64,000 bases of DNA from Mesorhizobium sp. SARCC-RB16n (lineage in GTDB: Bacteria > Pseudomonadota > Alphaproteobacteria > Rhizobiales > Rhizobiaceae), in contig NZ_ML703279.1 of assembly GCF_008520305.1 (NCBI RefSeq), forward strand, positions 124,001-188,000, given 5' to 3'. The position numbers were made by a program, and so were the translations under genes. The notes under the pieces are model-generated. The model had not been told where the DNA came from and ran no database searches. It saw nothing but the letters and a program-made list of their open reading frames with translations. This document shows positions 34,380 to 44,370 of this stretch, one piece after another. The stretch's first letter is position 1. Every line of letters begins with the position of its first letter.

Positions 34380-36032
34380 ATGAGCAAGCCGGCTTGCGTA
34401 GATACCGATGTAGGACCGCCAACAACGTTTGCGCCGCTCAAGAATCAGACATTTAGATCGATTTGGCTGGCGACGCAGGTTTCCAGCCTGGGCTGGCTGA
34501 TGCAGACTGTTGCCATCAGTTGGCTGATGGCAACGATCTCAAAGTCCGATCTGACTGTGGCGCTGGTGCAAGCGTCAACGACGCTGCCTGCGTTTTTTCT
34601 GTCTGCCTTTGCCGGGGCCATCGCCGACAATTTCAGCCGCCGCAAAGTCCTGTTCGCTGGCTGGTGTGTAATAGCGCTGGCATCGGCGATGCTGGTTGGC
34701 CTCGTGGCGCTGGGACTTGTCGATCCTTGGATCGTCCTGGGATTGAGCTTTTTAGCGGGATGCGGCGTGGCGTTCACCGACCCGGCTTGGCATGCCTCGG
34801 TCGGCGATGTTCTGCGCAAACGGGATGTTCCAGCTGCAGTGACGCTTATCTCTGTCGGATATAATGCCGTTCGCAGTATCGGCCCGGCGTTCGGCGGTTT
34901 CGTTGTTGCGTCGTTTGGACCTCTAACCGCCTTCGTGTTGGCGACGCTGAGCTATCTAGCCCTGCTGGGGACAATACAGCGCTGCAGCTGGAAGGTTCCC
35001 TCCTCACCTCTCCCACGTGAATCGATGTCGACGGCCATCCATGACGGGGTGCGCTTCACGGCGATGTCTTCAGAAATCAAAGCGGCAATCGCACGCGGTG
35101 CCCTTTTTGGCCTGGCTAGCATCGCGATGCTGGCGTTGCTGCCCCTGGTTGCTCGCGATCAACTGAGCGCAGGGCCAATCGCGTATGGCATCCTTATGGC
35201 CGGCTTCGGCACCGGTGCCTTCGCCGCCGGCCTCTGCAACAACGTCCTGCGACGAAGGCTGTCTCAGGAGCGGCTGATCACGCTCGCTTGCATAGCCTGT
35301 GCGGCGTGTTCACTCTGTCTTGCTCTGACCCCTTCGCTTGAAGTGGCCACTGTGGCACTCGCCCTCGGCGGCGCGGGTTGGGTTGTCACTTGGACTGGAC
35401 TTGACGTCAGCGTGCAATTGGCGAGCCCGCGGTGGGTCGTGGGCCGGACCCTGTCGATCTATTATGCCTTTTCGTCGGGCGGCATCGCAGCCGGGAGTTG
35501 GCTGTGGGGCACGGTTGCTCAGCGTTATTCCCTGAGCTGGGCACTTGAAAGCGCCGCTGGAGCTCTCTTGCTGGTCGCCGCAATCGGGCTCCTGTTGCCC
35601 ATCCGCGAATGGAGGGAATCGGACCAAGATTCCCGGGGATTCGATGCGCCGGATGTCGCCCTCGATTTAAAGCCGAGAAGCGGCCCGATCGTCATCAAGA
35701 TCGACTACTTGATACCGGAGAAAAATATCGAGGCTTTCCTGGAGCAGATGCGCGAACGGCGGCGGGTGCAAAGTCGGGTCGGTGCTCGGAACTGGACCCT
35801 GCAGCGTGACCTCCAAGAACCTTGCCGTTGGACGGAAACTTTTCGCACTCCGACCTGGACGGACTACCTGCGTCTGAATCATCGACTCACCGCCGCGGAT
35901 AGGGAACTGGACGGGCGTCTGCTCGAATTGAATTCCAGAGAGCTTGCCCCTCAAACCAAGCTTTCAATCGAGCGACCTACGAGCCCGGCGCGCAAACGCC
36001 ATCAACCGACCCCTTTTTTCTCCCGCCCCTGA
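34380..36032 (+). CDS. MFS transporter, EntS/MFS_3 type, with C-terminal domain
   Basis: A 550-residue protein. Residues 15-410 are an MFS_3 exporter with about eleven to twelve helices and the motif ADNFSRRKVLFAG after helix 2; GYNAVRSIGPAFGGFVV and LATLSYLALLGT are typical of EntS-like exporters. Residues about 435-530 form a soluble C-terminal domain (GPIVIKIDYLIPEKNIEAF, EQMRERRRVQSRVGARNWTL, FRTPTWTDYLRLNHRLT) found fused to many rhizobial MFS_3 proteins and resembling a dimeric alpha-beta barrel. The substrate is unknown. It stands alone between the ompW and DUF982 genes; the Pro/Arg-rich last 20 residues may be disordered. Confidence 0.88.
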   Translation: MSKPACVDTDVGPPTTFAPLKNQTFRSIWLATQVSSLGWLMQTVAISWLMATISKSDLTVALVQASTTLPAFFLSAFAGAIADNFSRRKVLFAGWCVIALASAMLVGLVALGLVDPWIVLGLSFLAGCGVAFTDPAWHASVGDVLRKRDVPAAVTLISVGYNAVRSIGPAFGGFVVASFGPLTAFVLATLSYLALLGTIQRCSWKVPSSPLPRESMSTAIHDGVRFTAMSSEIKAAIARGALFGLASIAMLALLPLVARDQLSAGPIAYGILMAGFGTGAFAAGLCNNVLRRRLSQERLITLACIACAACSLCLALTPSLEVATVALALGGAGWVVTWTGLDVSVQLASPRWVVGRTLSIYYAFSSGGIAAGSWLWGTVAQRYSLSWALESAAGALLLVAAIGLLLPIREWRESDQDSRGFDAPDVALDLKPRSGPIVIKIDYLIPEKNIEAFLEQMRERRRVQSRVGARNWTLQRDLQEPCRWTETFRTPTWTDYLRLNHRLTAADRELDGRLLELNSRELAPQTKLSIERPTSPARKRHQPTPFFSRP

Positions 36033-36127
36033 ACGCTTCATAAATGTGAGGCAACAGGGGTTTGGATGCCTGCAGGCTGGGCAGCCATGGAGCGGGTCAC
36101 ATGGCGTTCGAACGCAGCCGAATGAGC

Positions 36128-36430
36128 CTAGCCCTGTACCTTTCCGCCGCCCGATTTGCAGGCAGCGATCCACTTCATCGCCGAGGTTGGATCGACTAAT
36201 ATACCTGCACGCTTCGAAAAGCCGAGAAAGGCATTGCGTGCGGCGCTCACGGGTTTGCGCGCGGCATTTGCCTCATGGCAAACCCGAAGAGCGGTTTCGT
36301 GGATCAGGTCTCTGCGATCTCCCGGCCACTCATCGAGAAATTCGATTGCGTCCGCAAGGCTGGCAATCTCTTGCACGATGTATGTGGCACGCTTCACGAA
36401 AATGGAGCTGCTGAAACCTTTAGCGTTCAT
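36128..36430 (-). CDS. DUF982-family protein
   Basis: A 100-residue protein of the DUF982 family common in Rhizobiales. The pattern is VKRATYIVQEIASLADAIEF, LDEWPGDRRDLIHETALRVC and AARNAFLGFSKRAGILV. Function is unknown; members are small, soluble and often multicopy on symbiosis islands and plasmids. GGGAGAAAAGA precedes ATG 36430. A second divergent member lies 260 bases to the right on the same strand. Confidence 0.8.
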   Translation of the reverse strand: MNAKGFSSSIFVKRATYIVQEIASLADAIEFLDEWPGDRRDLIHETALRVCHEANAARKPVSAARNAFLGFSKRAGILVDPTSAMKWIAACKSGGGKVQG

Positions 36431-36693
36431 TCTTTTCTCCCAACCTGCTGGACGATTATTTTGTGAAGAGGCCGCCGCCTCGATGCCCCGCGATCATCGC
36501 AAGTTATGCTGTCCGGGTGATGACGGCTCAGCAGGAAAATCGGGACAACCGGCACTCTATTTGGCGTATGATCGGCAGCGACGTCGAACCGGTGCAGTGC
36601 CTTGGTTGTCTCCGCCGGCGTTGGCTGAATCAGGCTTTTTGATTCGGCCTACAGCGCAGGCAGGCAAATGGTGTGACTAAGCCCAGGTAGCCC

Positions 36694-36939
36694 TCAATCG
36701 CAACGCAGAATTTGAGCTTCGAGCGCGGCGGCCACGAAAGCACGCCGCGCGACAGCTGCATGAGCCTCGCCCCGCAAGACCTGCAGACAGGCATCCATCG
36801 CAATCTTTCGTTTCTTGGTATTGCGGCTGAAATCCCGCAGCAAGATTGCGGCCATTTCATTGACATCGAATACGATTCGCTCTGCGCCATGCCGGCCAAG
36901 CTGAATGACGATTGGCCTCGCAAATCTCGACGCGGTCAT
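36694..36939 (-). CDS. DUF982-like protein
   Basis: An 81-residue protein, divergent DUF982 type: RPIVIQLGRHGAERIVFDVN, an aliphatic helix MAAILLRDF, then MDACLQVLRGEAHAAVARRA and FVAAALEA. The start is ATG 36939, with AGGAGG five bases upstream, rather than the longer frame from 36996. It pairs with the neighbouring DUF982 gene. Function unknown. Confidence 0.7.
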   Translation of the reverse strand: MTASRFARPIVIQLGRHGAERIVFDVNEMAAILLRDFSRNTKKRKIAMDACLQVLRGEAHAAVARRAFVAAALEAQILRCD

Positions 36940-37848
36940 CTCACCCTCCTCTGCCGGGCCATTCGGCAAAGGCCTGATTTGCAAGTTGCCTCGCAACAGG
37001 CACCGCCAGCGGCCCCACGATAGCGTCGCCGGCTATGCTGTTGTCGACCTTGCTCGCCTGTGCCCTCCAGAGTTGGTCCGCGGTGCGGAAGGCAGGGCAT
37101 AGCCAAGATCTCAGTTTGCCGCGTGTTTATCCATGCACCAGCGCCCTGTTGGTTGCAACGCTGCGGAGTGCCGCGCGGCGGTTCAGCCCAAATCTATCGG
37201 TGGCGAGTTTTGAACCCGCTGCGGCTGCCAATTGCGCCCCGTCGTAACAGGCCTTTCTTGGCTTGGAATTAGTTCTTCGGCCACCGTGACGGAGGGTATT
37301 CTGCCGGAGACAACGGTGCCCGATCGCAGGGTCATGGCCGCCCGGCGCTAGGCAATTTTGGCTATCAGCTTTTCAGCCCAGACCGTCACGACGTCAGCCC
37401 CTGACCGGCGAGCGCGCCCCCCCGCGGCCGGCCTCCCCTTATAGGACGCATTTTGTTTCAGATGTCGGGCAGCCGATTGCAAACTCCCGCGAAGCGCTGG
37501 TCATGGGGGTCGATCGAGGAGATCTGCCGGCGGCTGAGGATTTCGCGGAAAGTCATTTTGAGACAAGCCACATCTCTGGCGGCAGCGACAAGCACGGATG
37601 GCCATTGGCAAGCCGCGGGGACAAGCGCATCGCGGAAATAGGCAGAGTCTTCCGAGCTCCGCCGAATGGACAGGAGTTTTTTCGGATAGCCTCGCGTTGG
37701 CGAAGCCGCTCGCGAGGGCGCCTCAGCAGCGCAGGAGCGAAAGCGGGCGAACGGTGTCTTGGAGTCCCGGTTTACTGGACCAAGCTGATTGGAGAACTGG
37801 TGGCGCGGGCTGCGCTGTTGACGCGCCGGCCGGCTTGGTACAGGCTCC
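36940..37848. other. Gap with no recognisable gene
   Basis: Overlapping short frames on both strands, probably degraded DNA. The final part (37810-37865) resembles the leader before the second nrtR at 45790-45845, showing that the duplication includes the promoter region. Confidence 0.4.
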
Positions 37849-37864
37849 ATTAAATCGATTATAG
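37849..37864. promoter_or_regulatory. Conserved AT-rich element before nrtR copy 1
   Basis: ATTAAATCGATTATAG is identical to the element before nrtR copy 2 (45830-45845). The AATCGATT core is palindromic. It may be an autoregulatory operator or promoter element. Confidence 0.4.
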
Positions 37865-37906
37865 ACCGCTTCGTACATCGTAGCTGTCTCCGACAAAACA
37901 GGGATC

Positions 37907-38869
37907 ATGAACGACCACGCAAAGGAAAGCAGGAAAGGCAGACCGGTGGACAACGCGAACGACATCACAGCGGACCTGATCGCCGTTGTTGTCGCTGTCA
38001 ACGGCCATGAGCCTCGCGTTCTCACGATCGGCCGGGCAAACGTGCTACCATCAGGTCCGTTCGAACTCGGCCATCGTTCCCTTCAGTCGGGCTTAAGGTC
38101 ATGGGTGGAAGAACAGACCGGGCAGCCCCTAGGCTATATCGAGCAGCTCTACACCTTCGCTGATCGCGACCGGGTCGGCACCGGGCAGCGTGTAATCTCC
38201 ATCAGCTATCTCGCGCTCACTCGAGAAGAAGAGGCAACGCAATCGGCCAGGCGCCGTTGGCAAAGATGGTATGATTATTTCCCCTGGGAGGACCACCGCT
38301 CCGGGGCTCCATCGATGCTGGCGAGGGTTTTGCGCCCGCGCCTGCTCAAGTGGGCGGACAGTGCTGGCGACAATGAGACGCGCCGAGAACGCCGACAACG
38401 GGCGGCGGTTGCCTTCGGCTTCGATGAGCGGCAATGGAATGAGGAACTGACGCTCCAGCGCTATGAGCTGCTTTACGAAGCGGCCATGGTGGGAGAGGCG
38501 GCCGGCGGGCAGCCTTCGGCCGCACTGTCCTCGGCAGCAGGGGAATCGATGATCGCGGATCATCGTCGGATCTTGGCTACGGGAATCGCGCGCCTGCGCT
38601 CCAAAATCAAATACCGGCCGGTGGTCTTCGAACTTATGCCACCGGTCTTCAGTCTTCTACAGTTGCAGCGAACCGTGGAAGCCTTGGCGGGCAGGCTCCT
38701 CCACAAGCCGAACTTCCGTCGGCTGGTCGAGCAGCAGGAGTTGGTGGAGCAAACCGGCGAAACCACCGCCGACACCGGCGGCCGACCGGCCAAGCTTTAT
38801 CGCTTCCGTCATGGGGTTCTCGACGAGAGGGCTATTGCCGGGGCAAAATTGCCGCTAACGCGGGCGTGA
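37907..38869 (+). CDS. NrtR-type NAD metabolism regulator (copy 1)
   Basis: A 320-residue protein. Residues 20-150 form a Nudix-like sensor (DLIAVVVAVNGHEPRVLTI, SGPFELGHRSLQSGLRSWVE) whose catalytic Nudix box is incomplete: EEQTG is present but the R-E pair is missing. That is typical of NrtR sensors that bind ADP-ribose or NAD rather than cut it. The C-terminal part has a winged-helix region (GIARLRSKIKYRPVVFELMP, FRRLVEQQELVEQTGET, GGRPAKLYRFR). It is about 70% identical to copy 2 before nadA. Here it is followed by an inverted, broken nadA fragment, so its natural target operon is gone; it could still act in trans on nadABC. Confidence 0.82.
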   Translation: MNDHAKESRKGRPVDNANDITADLIAVVVAVNGHEPRVLTIGRANVLPSGPFELGHRSLQSGLRSWVEEQTGQPLGYIEQLYTFADRDRVGTGQRVISISYLALTREEEATQSARRRWQRWYDYFPWEDHRSGAPSMLARVLRPRLLKWADSAGDNETRRERRQRAAVAFGFDERQWNEELTLQRYELLYEAAMVGEAAGGQPSAALSSAAGESMIADHRRILATGIARLRSKIKYRPVVFELMPPVFSLLQLQRTVEALAGRLLHKPNFRRLVEQQELVEQTGETTADTGGRPAKLYRFRHGVLDERAIAGAKLPLTRA

Positions 38870-38877
38870 CAATCCGC

Positions 38878-38925
38878 TTATACTCACCGCAAGAACATGC
38901 ATTGTTATATTCGCCTCGAGTATAA
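38878..38925. promoter_or_regulatory. Inverted repeat after nrtR copy 1 (possible NrtR operator)
   Basis: TTATACTC and GAGTATAA are an exact inverted pair 32 bases apart. A related pair (TTATAGTC, GAGTACAA, 31 bases apart) lies at the same place before nadA. Co-location suggests an operator or promoter dyad. Confidence 0.4.
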
Positions 38926-38929
38926 TAAA

Positions 38930-39140
38930 AGACGTCGATGACCACGGCGTTGCCATCGAAACGGATCCTTGTACGACGCAGGAGCCCGCACGTCGGCGCC
39001 TGTAATCGACCGGCCAGCGAACAGCCGGCGTCGAGGTCCGGGATGAGCACCGTCTCGTCCGGGGTCAGAAGCTATGAAATGCACGCCGACGTCGATGCGA
39101 AAGCGATCCGCAAGGCGGGCGTGAGGCTGGCCTGAGCACG
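38930..39140 (-). pseudogene. Inverted nadA remnant
   Basis: On the minus strand ETVLIPDLDAGCSLAGR corresponds to Nad[17 protein letters not shown] of the intact gene at 46905. Flanking pieces (VGVHFIAS, ITGADVR) match in other frames. Deletions and shifts are evident. In the intact locus nadA follows nrtR in the same direction, whereas here it is inverted, so duplication was followed by rearrangement. Confidence 0.65.
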
Positions 39141-39345
39141 CCTGACAACGCCGAACTGGAAACCGCGCCCGAAGCCGAGCCGGACCATGTCGCGTGCGGC
39201 TCGCTACGATGCTCTGGGCGATCAGTCCGATCCGATACGAGTGAGCTTGCCCTTCCAACCTCAACGCCAGCCCAAGGCTTCGGCGCGAATGCGGACACGG
39301 CAAGCGAACACCGAGCCGGAGCGTTTATCGCCAGGTCCTCTCGAT

Positions 39346-40227
39346 TCAGGCAGCAGCTTGGTGCACGCCTTCAGAAGGTGGCAACGCCACCTGGAGATTG
39401 TCGATTAGCCGTGTTTGGCCAAGCCAGGCAGCGACGAGTAGCCGCGCTGGCCGGTCCAATCTGACGATCGAGGCAAGGTCACTATCCGCGCGAAGTTCGA
39501 GGTACTCGACCTTCGAGAAGCCGGCTGCGATGATCGCCTCTCGACCGTCAGTCAGCGCACGACCTACGGATTGTCCGGAATTCAGCTGCTTGGCGGTTCG
39601 GACCAGGATTTCTGCCAGTCGAGGCGCCCTGTCGCGCTCGGTCAAAGATAGTCGCGCGTTGCGCGACGACATTGCCAAGCCGTCGGCTTCGCGCACCGTC
39701 GGCCCAGCGACAATCTCGACTGGGATATCGAGGTCACGGACAAGCTGGCGTACGACCTGGAGCTGCTGAAAGTCCTTTTCGCCGAAAAACGCCAGATCGG
39801 CCCCGGTCTGCAGAAGAAGTTTCGTGACCACCGTCGCCACGCCATCGAAATGGCCGGGCCGAAACGTGCCGCAAAGCCCCTGGCTCACACCGCTGACGGA
39901 AACTGTGGTCGCGAAGCCTTGCGGGTACATGTCGGCTGCATCGGGAGCATAAAGGATATGGGCGCCGACTGAGGCGAGCTTGGCGGCGTCATCGTGTTCC
40001 GTGCGCGGATAGGCGGCCAAATCATCGGCATTGTTGAACTGCTTCGGGTTGACGAACAGCGTCACGATCACCCGATCAGCCTTGGCCTGCGCGGCTTGCA
40101 CGAGGCTAAGATGACCCTCATGCAGGGCGCCCATGGTTGGCACGACGGCGATCCTGAGACCCTCGCGTCGCCAAGCGGCAACGATGCTGCGCAGTTCGGA
40201 GACGATCCGGACGATCGCGGTGCTCAT
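39346..40227 (-). CDS. panC: Pantoate-beta-alanine ligase PanC
   Basis: A 293-residue cytoplasmic enzyme joining pantoate and beta-alanine with ATP, the last step to pantothenate. It shows the nucleotidyltransferase motif [53 protein letters not shown] and the SSRNARLS (KMSKS-like) loop. Length is typical. The start overlaps the panB stop by four bases, so the pair is an operon. No panD or panE is in the window, so beta-alanine and ketopantoate reduction must come from elsewhere. Confidence 0.95.
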   Translation of the reverse strand: MSTAIVRIVSELRSIVAAWRREGLRIAVVPTMGALHEGHLSLVQAAQAKADRVIVTLFVNPKQFNNADDLAAYPRTEHDDAAKLASVGAHILYAPDAADMYPQGFATTVSVSGVSQGLCGTFRPGHFDGVATVVTKLLLQTGADLAFFGEKDFQQLQVVRQLVRDLDIPVEIVAGPTVREADGLAMSSRNARLSLTERDRAPRLAEILVRTAKQLNSGQSVGRALTDGREAIIAAGFSKVEYLELRADSDLASIVRLDRPARLLVAAWLGQTRLIDNLQVALPPSEGVHQAAA

Positions 40228-41069
40228 GTATCTTCTCCTCCACTTACTGTGCTCGGCTCATCGCTAAAGACATGATCGGCGGCCGGGAAGCGGCGCTCGC
40301 GTACATCATATGCATATGCCGCGATCGCTGCGTTGGCGGCATCCGCAAGCTCCGCATATCGCTTGACAAATTTCGGCCGGAAGGTGCCGAACAGGCCCAG
40401 CATATCATCGACAACCAGGACCTGACCGTCGCAGGCCGGCGATGCGCCGATACCGATTGCGGGAATCGCAATTTCCTGTGTAATCAGCCGAGCAAGAGCT
40501 TCGGGTATCTTCTCCAGTACGACAGCGAATGCGCCAGCCTCGGCCACCGCCATCGCATCGCGCAGGATCCGTTCGGCATCCTCGCCTCGTCCCTGAATGT
40601 GATAACCGCCAAAAGCATTGACCGCCTGCGGCGTCAGGCCGACGTGGCCCATCACGGGTATGCCGCGCGCGGTCAGAAACCGGATCGTCTCCGCGACGCT
40701 TTCACCGCCTTCGAGCTTGACCGCCGCCGCCCCGGTTTCGGTCATAACCAGGGCTGCATTGCGGAACGCCTGCGCGGGGCTTTCCTCGTACGATCCGAAA
40801 GGCATGTCCACCACCATCACGGCGCTTTGAAGCCCGCGCCGCACCGCCTTGCCATGAAGAATCATCATTTCGAGCGTAACGCCAACAGTGGAGGACATGC
40901 CGTGCAACACCATGCCGACGCTGTCGCCGACCAGCACTACATCGCAATGCTCATCGACAAGCTTGGCGACGGGCGTCGTATACGCCGTTAGGCAAACAAG
41001 TGGCGTCTTGCCCTTCCGCGCCCCAATATCCGGCGGGCTCAATGCCCTCGGTCCTCCGGCAGCGCTCAC
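40224..41069 (-). CDS. panB: Ketopantoate hydroxymethyltransferase PanB
   Basis: A 281-residue enzyme making ketopantoate from 2-ketoisovalerate and methylene-tetrahydrofolate. It contains [20 protein letters not shown], the metal-binding [36 protein letters not shown] and [20 protein letters not shown]. Start is put at GTG 41069 with AAGGAG seven bases upstream; the TTG just before is possible. First gene of the panBC operon. The leader contains a 27-base stretch that recurs before nrtR copy 2. Confidence 0.95.
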   Translation of the reverse strand: MSAAGGPRALSPPDIGARKGKTPLVCLTAYTTPVAKLVDEHCDVVLVGDSVGMVLHGMSSTVGVTLEMMILHGKAVRRGLQSAVMVVDMPFGSYEESPAQAFRNAALVMTETGAAAVKLEGGESVAETIRFLTARGIPVMGHVGLTPQAVNAFGGYHIQGRGEDAERILRDAMAVAEAGAFAVVLEKIPEALARLITQEIAIPAIGIGASPACDGQVLVVDDMLGLFGTFRPKFVKRYAELADAANAAIAAYAYDVRERRFPAADHVFSDEPSTVSGGEDT

Positions 41070-41621
41070 CAAGTTGCTCCTTCCCCTGCGTCAGGTGCAA
41101 AAGCAAGCGTTTGCCACATTTTTGTGCAGTTGCGAAGAGGGAATTTGCAGCGCACCACGTTGCCGGCGACATTCATGGGCATGTCCAGTTTGGCGGCGTT
41201 GAACTCAAATTCCGCGCCACCAGCCTTGCGCGGCGGATATCCCACCCTGCGCCTCCACTACTGGTGAGCGGTGCGCCAGTTTAGGCCCTCCTAGGGGAAT
41301 GCTGTTCATGCGACAAGCCATTGCGCAGGGCGAAAAGGCAGAGCATTGGGTGCGATCTAATCCAGCGCCGCTAAAAGCTTGCCGAACCGAAAATGGCGTC
41401 GCTGGTCCAAGGCATCAGCCGCTTCACGGTCTTCCCGTGCAATATGAGCAGCAGTCGCGTGCTTCGTGGACGGCTTGGCCGGCGTCTTGGTGCTTCCCCA
41501 TCGGCAATGTATTGGCGATATCGCACCAGCAACCGGTGGCTGTTTAGTCGAGGAATTCCACCGTACGCTACTGAAATCCTTAACGTGATTTTTATCCCGC
41601 TCGCCTAACAACTAACTCATT
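41070..41621. other. Intergenic region between panB and the GGDEF-EAL gene
   Basis: Contains the panBC promoter region and no recognisable gene. At 41113-41139 a segment (GCCACATTTTTGTGCAG, then TTGCGAAGAG) recurs with four mismatches at 45746-45772, before the NAD operon. No clear ribosome site precedes 41622. Confidence 0.4.
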
Positions 41622-43622
41622 ATGAGGCAGTACAAGCAGCCTGTTCCAGGCCCTGCCCTTCAGGGCCAAAGCGAATCCGTGGAAGCTGGGATCCTCCGAG
41701 ATCAGTTCGGTGATCTGAGGACCGGGCTTTTCATTTCGATGCCCATCGGCACCCTCCTGTCGGGTCTGATCCTGGCTGTGCAGATGCTTTCAGGCGGCGG
41801 CCTTCTGGTGGTGTCGTGGTTTGCGGCGGTCCTCGTGATAAATGGCATACGCATAGGACTTGCCCTTGCCCAGTCAGATATTCGCGATGGTGGGCCGAAG
41901 CCGGTTGGTGCCCGACTTTCTCTTTACGGGATGTTGGCCTTGGCGTCCGGCATCGCGTGGTGTTTTCTTGCGGTGCTGACGGACGGATACAGCACTCCTC
42001 AAGCGCCGCTGTATCTGATCGTTCTTGCAGGCCTGTCAGCCGGTTCGGTCACCTATGGAGCATCATACGCACCAGCTTCAATCAACTTCATGACGCTGCC
42101 GCTTCTGGTCGCGGCCGGATGCGTGTTGGCGAAAGGCGATATCGAGAATCACATCCTGGCCTTTACGATCTTGCTCTTTCTCGGTGGAATGATCAGAAGC
42201 TCGCTTCTCGGCCAATCCCGCTTCCGAGAGACGAGCCGCCTCAAATACGAGGCGAGGGAGTTCGCCGCCGAGATGGAACGAAACTCCAGACGGGATCCAC
42301 TGACGAATTTGCTCAACAGGGCGGGGCTAGAGCATGACGTCTGTCAGCTAGCACTCGCCGACGGTCCGTTCGTGGCCATGCTGATCGACCTGGATGGATT
42401 CAAATCGGTCAACGACACCTATGGTCACAATGTTGGAGACGATCTGCTGATCAGAGTTGCACGCAGGATAGAGAAGCGTGCGCCGCCAGAAGCAACAATT
42501 GCGCGCATCGGCGGAGACGAGTTCGTGCTGCTCTTTGCGGGCAGCAGATCTCTGCATGCGCCGGATGAACTTGCATCCTCCATCATCGCGGCGATCGCGG
42601 ATCCGGATCCGGAGTTGAATGCGGTGCGGGTCGGCGCTTCGATTGGCATCTATGTGTCGGAGAAACCGCAATTGACGGAAATGCTGCTGCGAGCGGATTT
42701 CGCGCTTTATGCTGCCAAGCGCAGAGGCAGGCACGAATACTGTCTCTTCGATGTCGAACTCGAACACGGACTCGAGCGTAGGCACTGCATCGAACGCGAT
42801 CTGCGCGGAGCCATCGAAGCAGGCACTCTTTGCTCTTGGTTCCAGCCCATCGTGCGACTGGACACGCATGCAACCGTCGGATTCGAAGCGCTCCTGCGGT
42901 GGCGCCACCCGATACATGGCGCCATTCCCCCACCTGAGATCGTCACGGCGGCACGTGAAACCGGTCTGCTTTCCTTGCTGAGCGAGAGGGTATTCCTCAA
43001 CTGCTGCTCCATGATTGAAGAGCTGGTGAAAGACGGGCGCCAGGATGTTCGGGTCGCGATGAACCTCTCGCCACGCGAACTGGAAGCAGGCAGCGTCGAC
43101 GACATGATCCTGGACAGCTTGAGGAGAAAGAATGTCCCCGCCGCGATGCTTGAGATAGAGATCACGGAAGAAGCGCCAGTGGATCGCGACAGGGTTGACG
43201 AAAAGCTGGAACGCTTGGTGGATGCAGGCATTTCGATTGTTCTGGATGATTTCGGCACCGGTTTTTCGACTCTGGTTTCGCTGAAAGACCGTCGAATCCG
43301 CAAGATCAAGATCGACAAGGACTTCGTTCGCGATCTAGCCAAGTCCGTGGAAGATCAGGCTCTCGTCAAGGCTGTCATCGATCTCGGGCAAACGCTGGGA
43401 ATAGAGGTCATGGCAGAGGGGGTCGAAACGGATGCGGATCGTCGGATCCTCCAGTCACTTGATTGCATGATCGGCCAGGGATTTCTCTTCTCGACTGCGC
43501 TTCCCATGCCTGACGCGCTTGCCTTCGACGCCGGACATCCTGACAGTTCGGCAGTCGCCAAGACCCTCTTTGACCTCGCAGGGGTCTCGTTGGGCGGTAC
43601 CAAAACCGGCAGCGCGGCTTAA
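41622..43622 (+). CDS. Membrane GGDEF-EAL protein (cyclic di-GMP turnover)
   Basis: A 666-residue protein. Residues 30-195 contain about five membrane helices (IGTLLSGLILAVQMLSGGG onward). The GGDEF domain (215-370) has DLDGFKSVNDTYGHNVGDDL and an intact IGGDEFVLLF, so diguanylate cyclase activity is possible. The EAL domain (395-640) keeps FEALLRW, MNLSPRE, EIEITEEAP, DDFGTGFS, KIDKDFV and AEGVET, so phosphodiesterase activity is likely. No inhibitory-site RxxD is seen before GGDEF. Such proteins tune motility and surface polysaccharide. No good ribosome site precedes ATG 41622, so the start could be later. The signal sensed by the membrane part is unknown. Confidence 0.9.
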   Translation: MRQYKQPVPGPALQGQSESVEAGILRDQFGDLRTGLFISMPIGTLLSGLILAVQMLSGGGLLVVSWFAAVLVINGIRIGLALAQSDIRDGGPKPVGARLSLYGMLALASGIAWCFLAVLTDGYSTPQAPLYLIVLAGLSAGSVTYGASYAPASINFMTLPLLVAAGCVLAKGDIENHILAFTILLFLGGMIRSSLLGQSRFRETSRLKYEAREFAAEMERNSRRDPLTNLLNRAGLEHDVCQLALADGPFVAMLIDLDGFKSVNDTYGHNVGDDLLIRVARRIEKRAPPEATIARIGGDEFVLLFAGSRSLHAPDELASSIIAAIADPDPELNAVRVGASIGIYVSEKPQLTEMLLRADFALYAAKRRGRHEYCLFDVELEHGLERRHCIERDLRGAIEAGTLCSWFQPIVRLDTHATVGFEALLRWRHPIHGAIPPPEIVTAARETGLLSLLSERVFLNCCSMIEELVKDGRQDVRVAMNLSPRELEAGSVDDMILDSLRRKNVPAAMLEIEITEEAPVDRDRVDEKLERLVDAGISIVLDDFGTGFSTLVSLKDRRIRKIKIDKDFVRDLAKSVEDQALVKAVIDLGQTLGIEVMAEGVETDADRRILQSLDCMIGQGFLFSTALPMPDALAFDAGHPDSSAVAKTLFDLAGVSLGGTKTGSAA

Positions 43623-44334
43623 GATTCCGCGATCACACGGCGAGAACCGTAGCCGTGCGTTGAGATTAAAACCTTGTGTCGTTCCAAAATTCGTTGACGC
43701 CGGCGAGCGCGGCAGAGGCGACACGCCAGACGTTCGCGGCAGCATCGCGAACCCGTCTCGCCGGCGCGTGCGGCGAAATGGCCGTCAGCGCTACCACCGA
43801 ACACCGCCTCCGGAAATCGGACATGGAGCCACTTCGGAGTTGATGGATTGCTCGGTCCGCCGATGACTTTAATGGATGACGTGAGCTGATCCACCGTCTG
43901 TAGCCGGCAGACAGGTGGCTCCACGATGCCGGCTGCCCTGATCGTCGGAGGCAGAGGCGCATCGGCCTGCGGCGTCGCCTCGTGCGACGCAGCGGATCGG
44001 GATTCGGCCTCAGCGCGCGGGTTCACCATAATGAGCTTCACGGGAGGTTCTCCAGTTCTAGGTTGCGGACCACACCGTTGGCGGCTCCTCTTCTTCTCGA
44101 AGGCCCCTCCCGGCCGAGGGAGCGAACGGGCCGATGTAACCGGGCGAGCATCCCCCTGTCCGGTCGGACTAAATTAGCGTGGCTTCCAGCCGAGCGGGAG
44201 ACGCCGTGGCCGGGATCGCGCAGGCTGCGGTTGAGCGCCGGGGCCACCGGTTCGGTCGATCGGTGACCGGTTTTTCCCCTCCTCCTCTCCTTCCATTTCC
44301 ATTGCTATTCCCATTGATTGCCACGTTGGCCGAC
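43623..44334. other. Gap with no recognisable gene
   Basis: Several short frames, none convincing. The end holds the promoter of the Xre-RES operon. Confidence 0.35.
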
Positions 44335-44346
44335 GCTATATAGCGC
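44335..44346. promoter_or_regulatory. Palindromic operator candidate of the Xre-RES operon
   Basis: CGCTATATAGCG is a perfect 12-bp palindrome 25 bases before the antitoxin start and overlaps a plausible -10 region. Toxin-antitoxin operons are usually autorepressed through such sites. Confidence 0.5.
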
Positions 44347-44370
44347 CAAGATAAACGGCAGGAGAAAGCA

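Noticed and set aside
37858-37866. AATCGATTATAG as part of a nod box before nrtR
   Set aside because: Only the central ATCGATT resembles a nod box; the ATCCA...GGATG left part is absent.
41089-41118. Sigma-54 (-24/-12) promoter upstream of panB
   Set aside because: TGGCA and TTGCT are present on the minus strand but GG and GC are nine bases apart, not the required ten.
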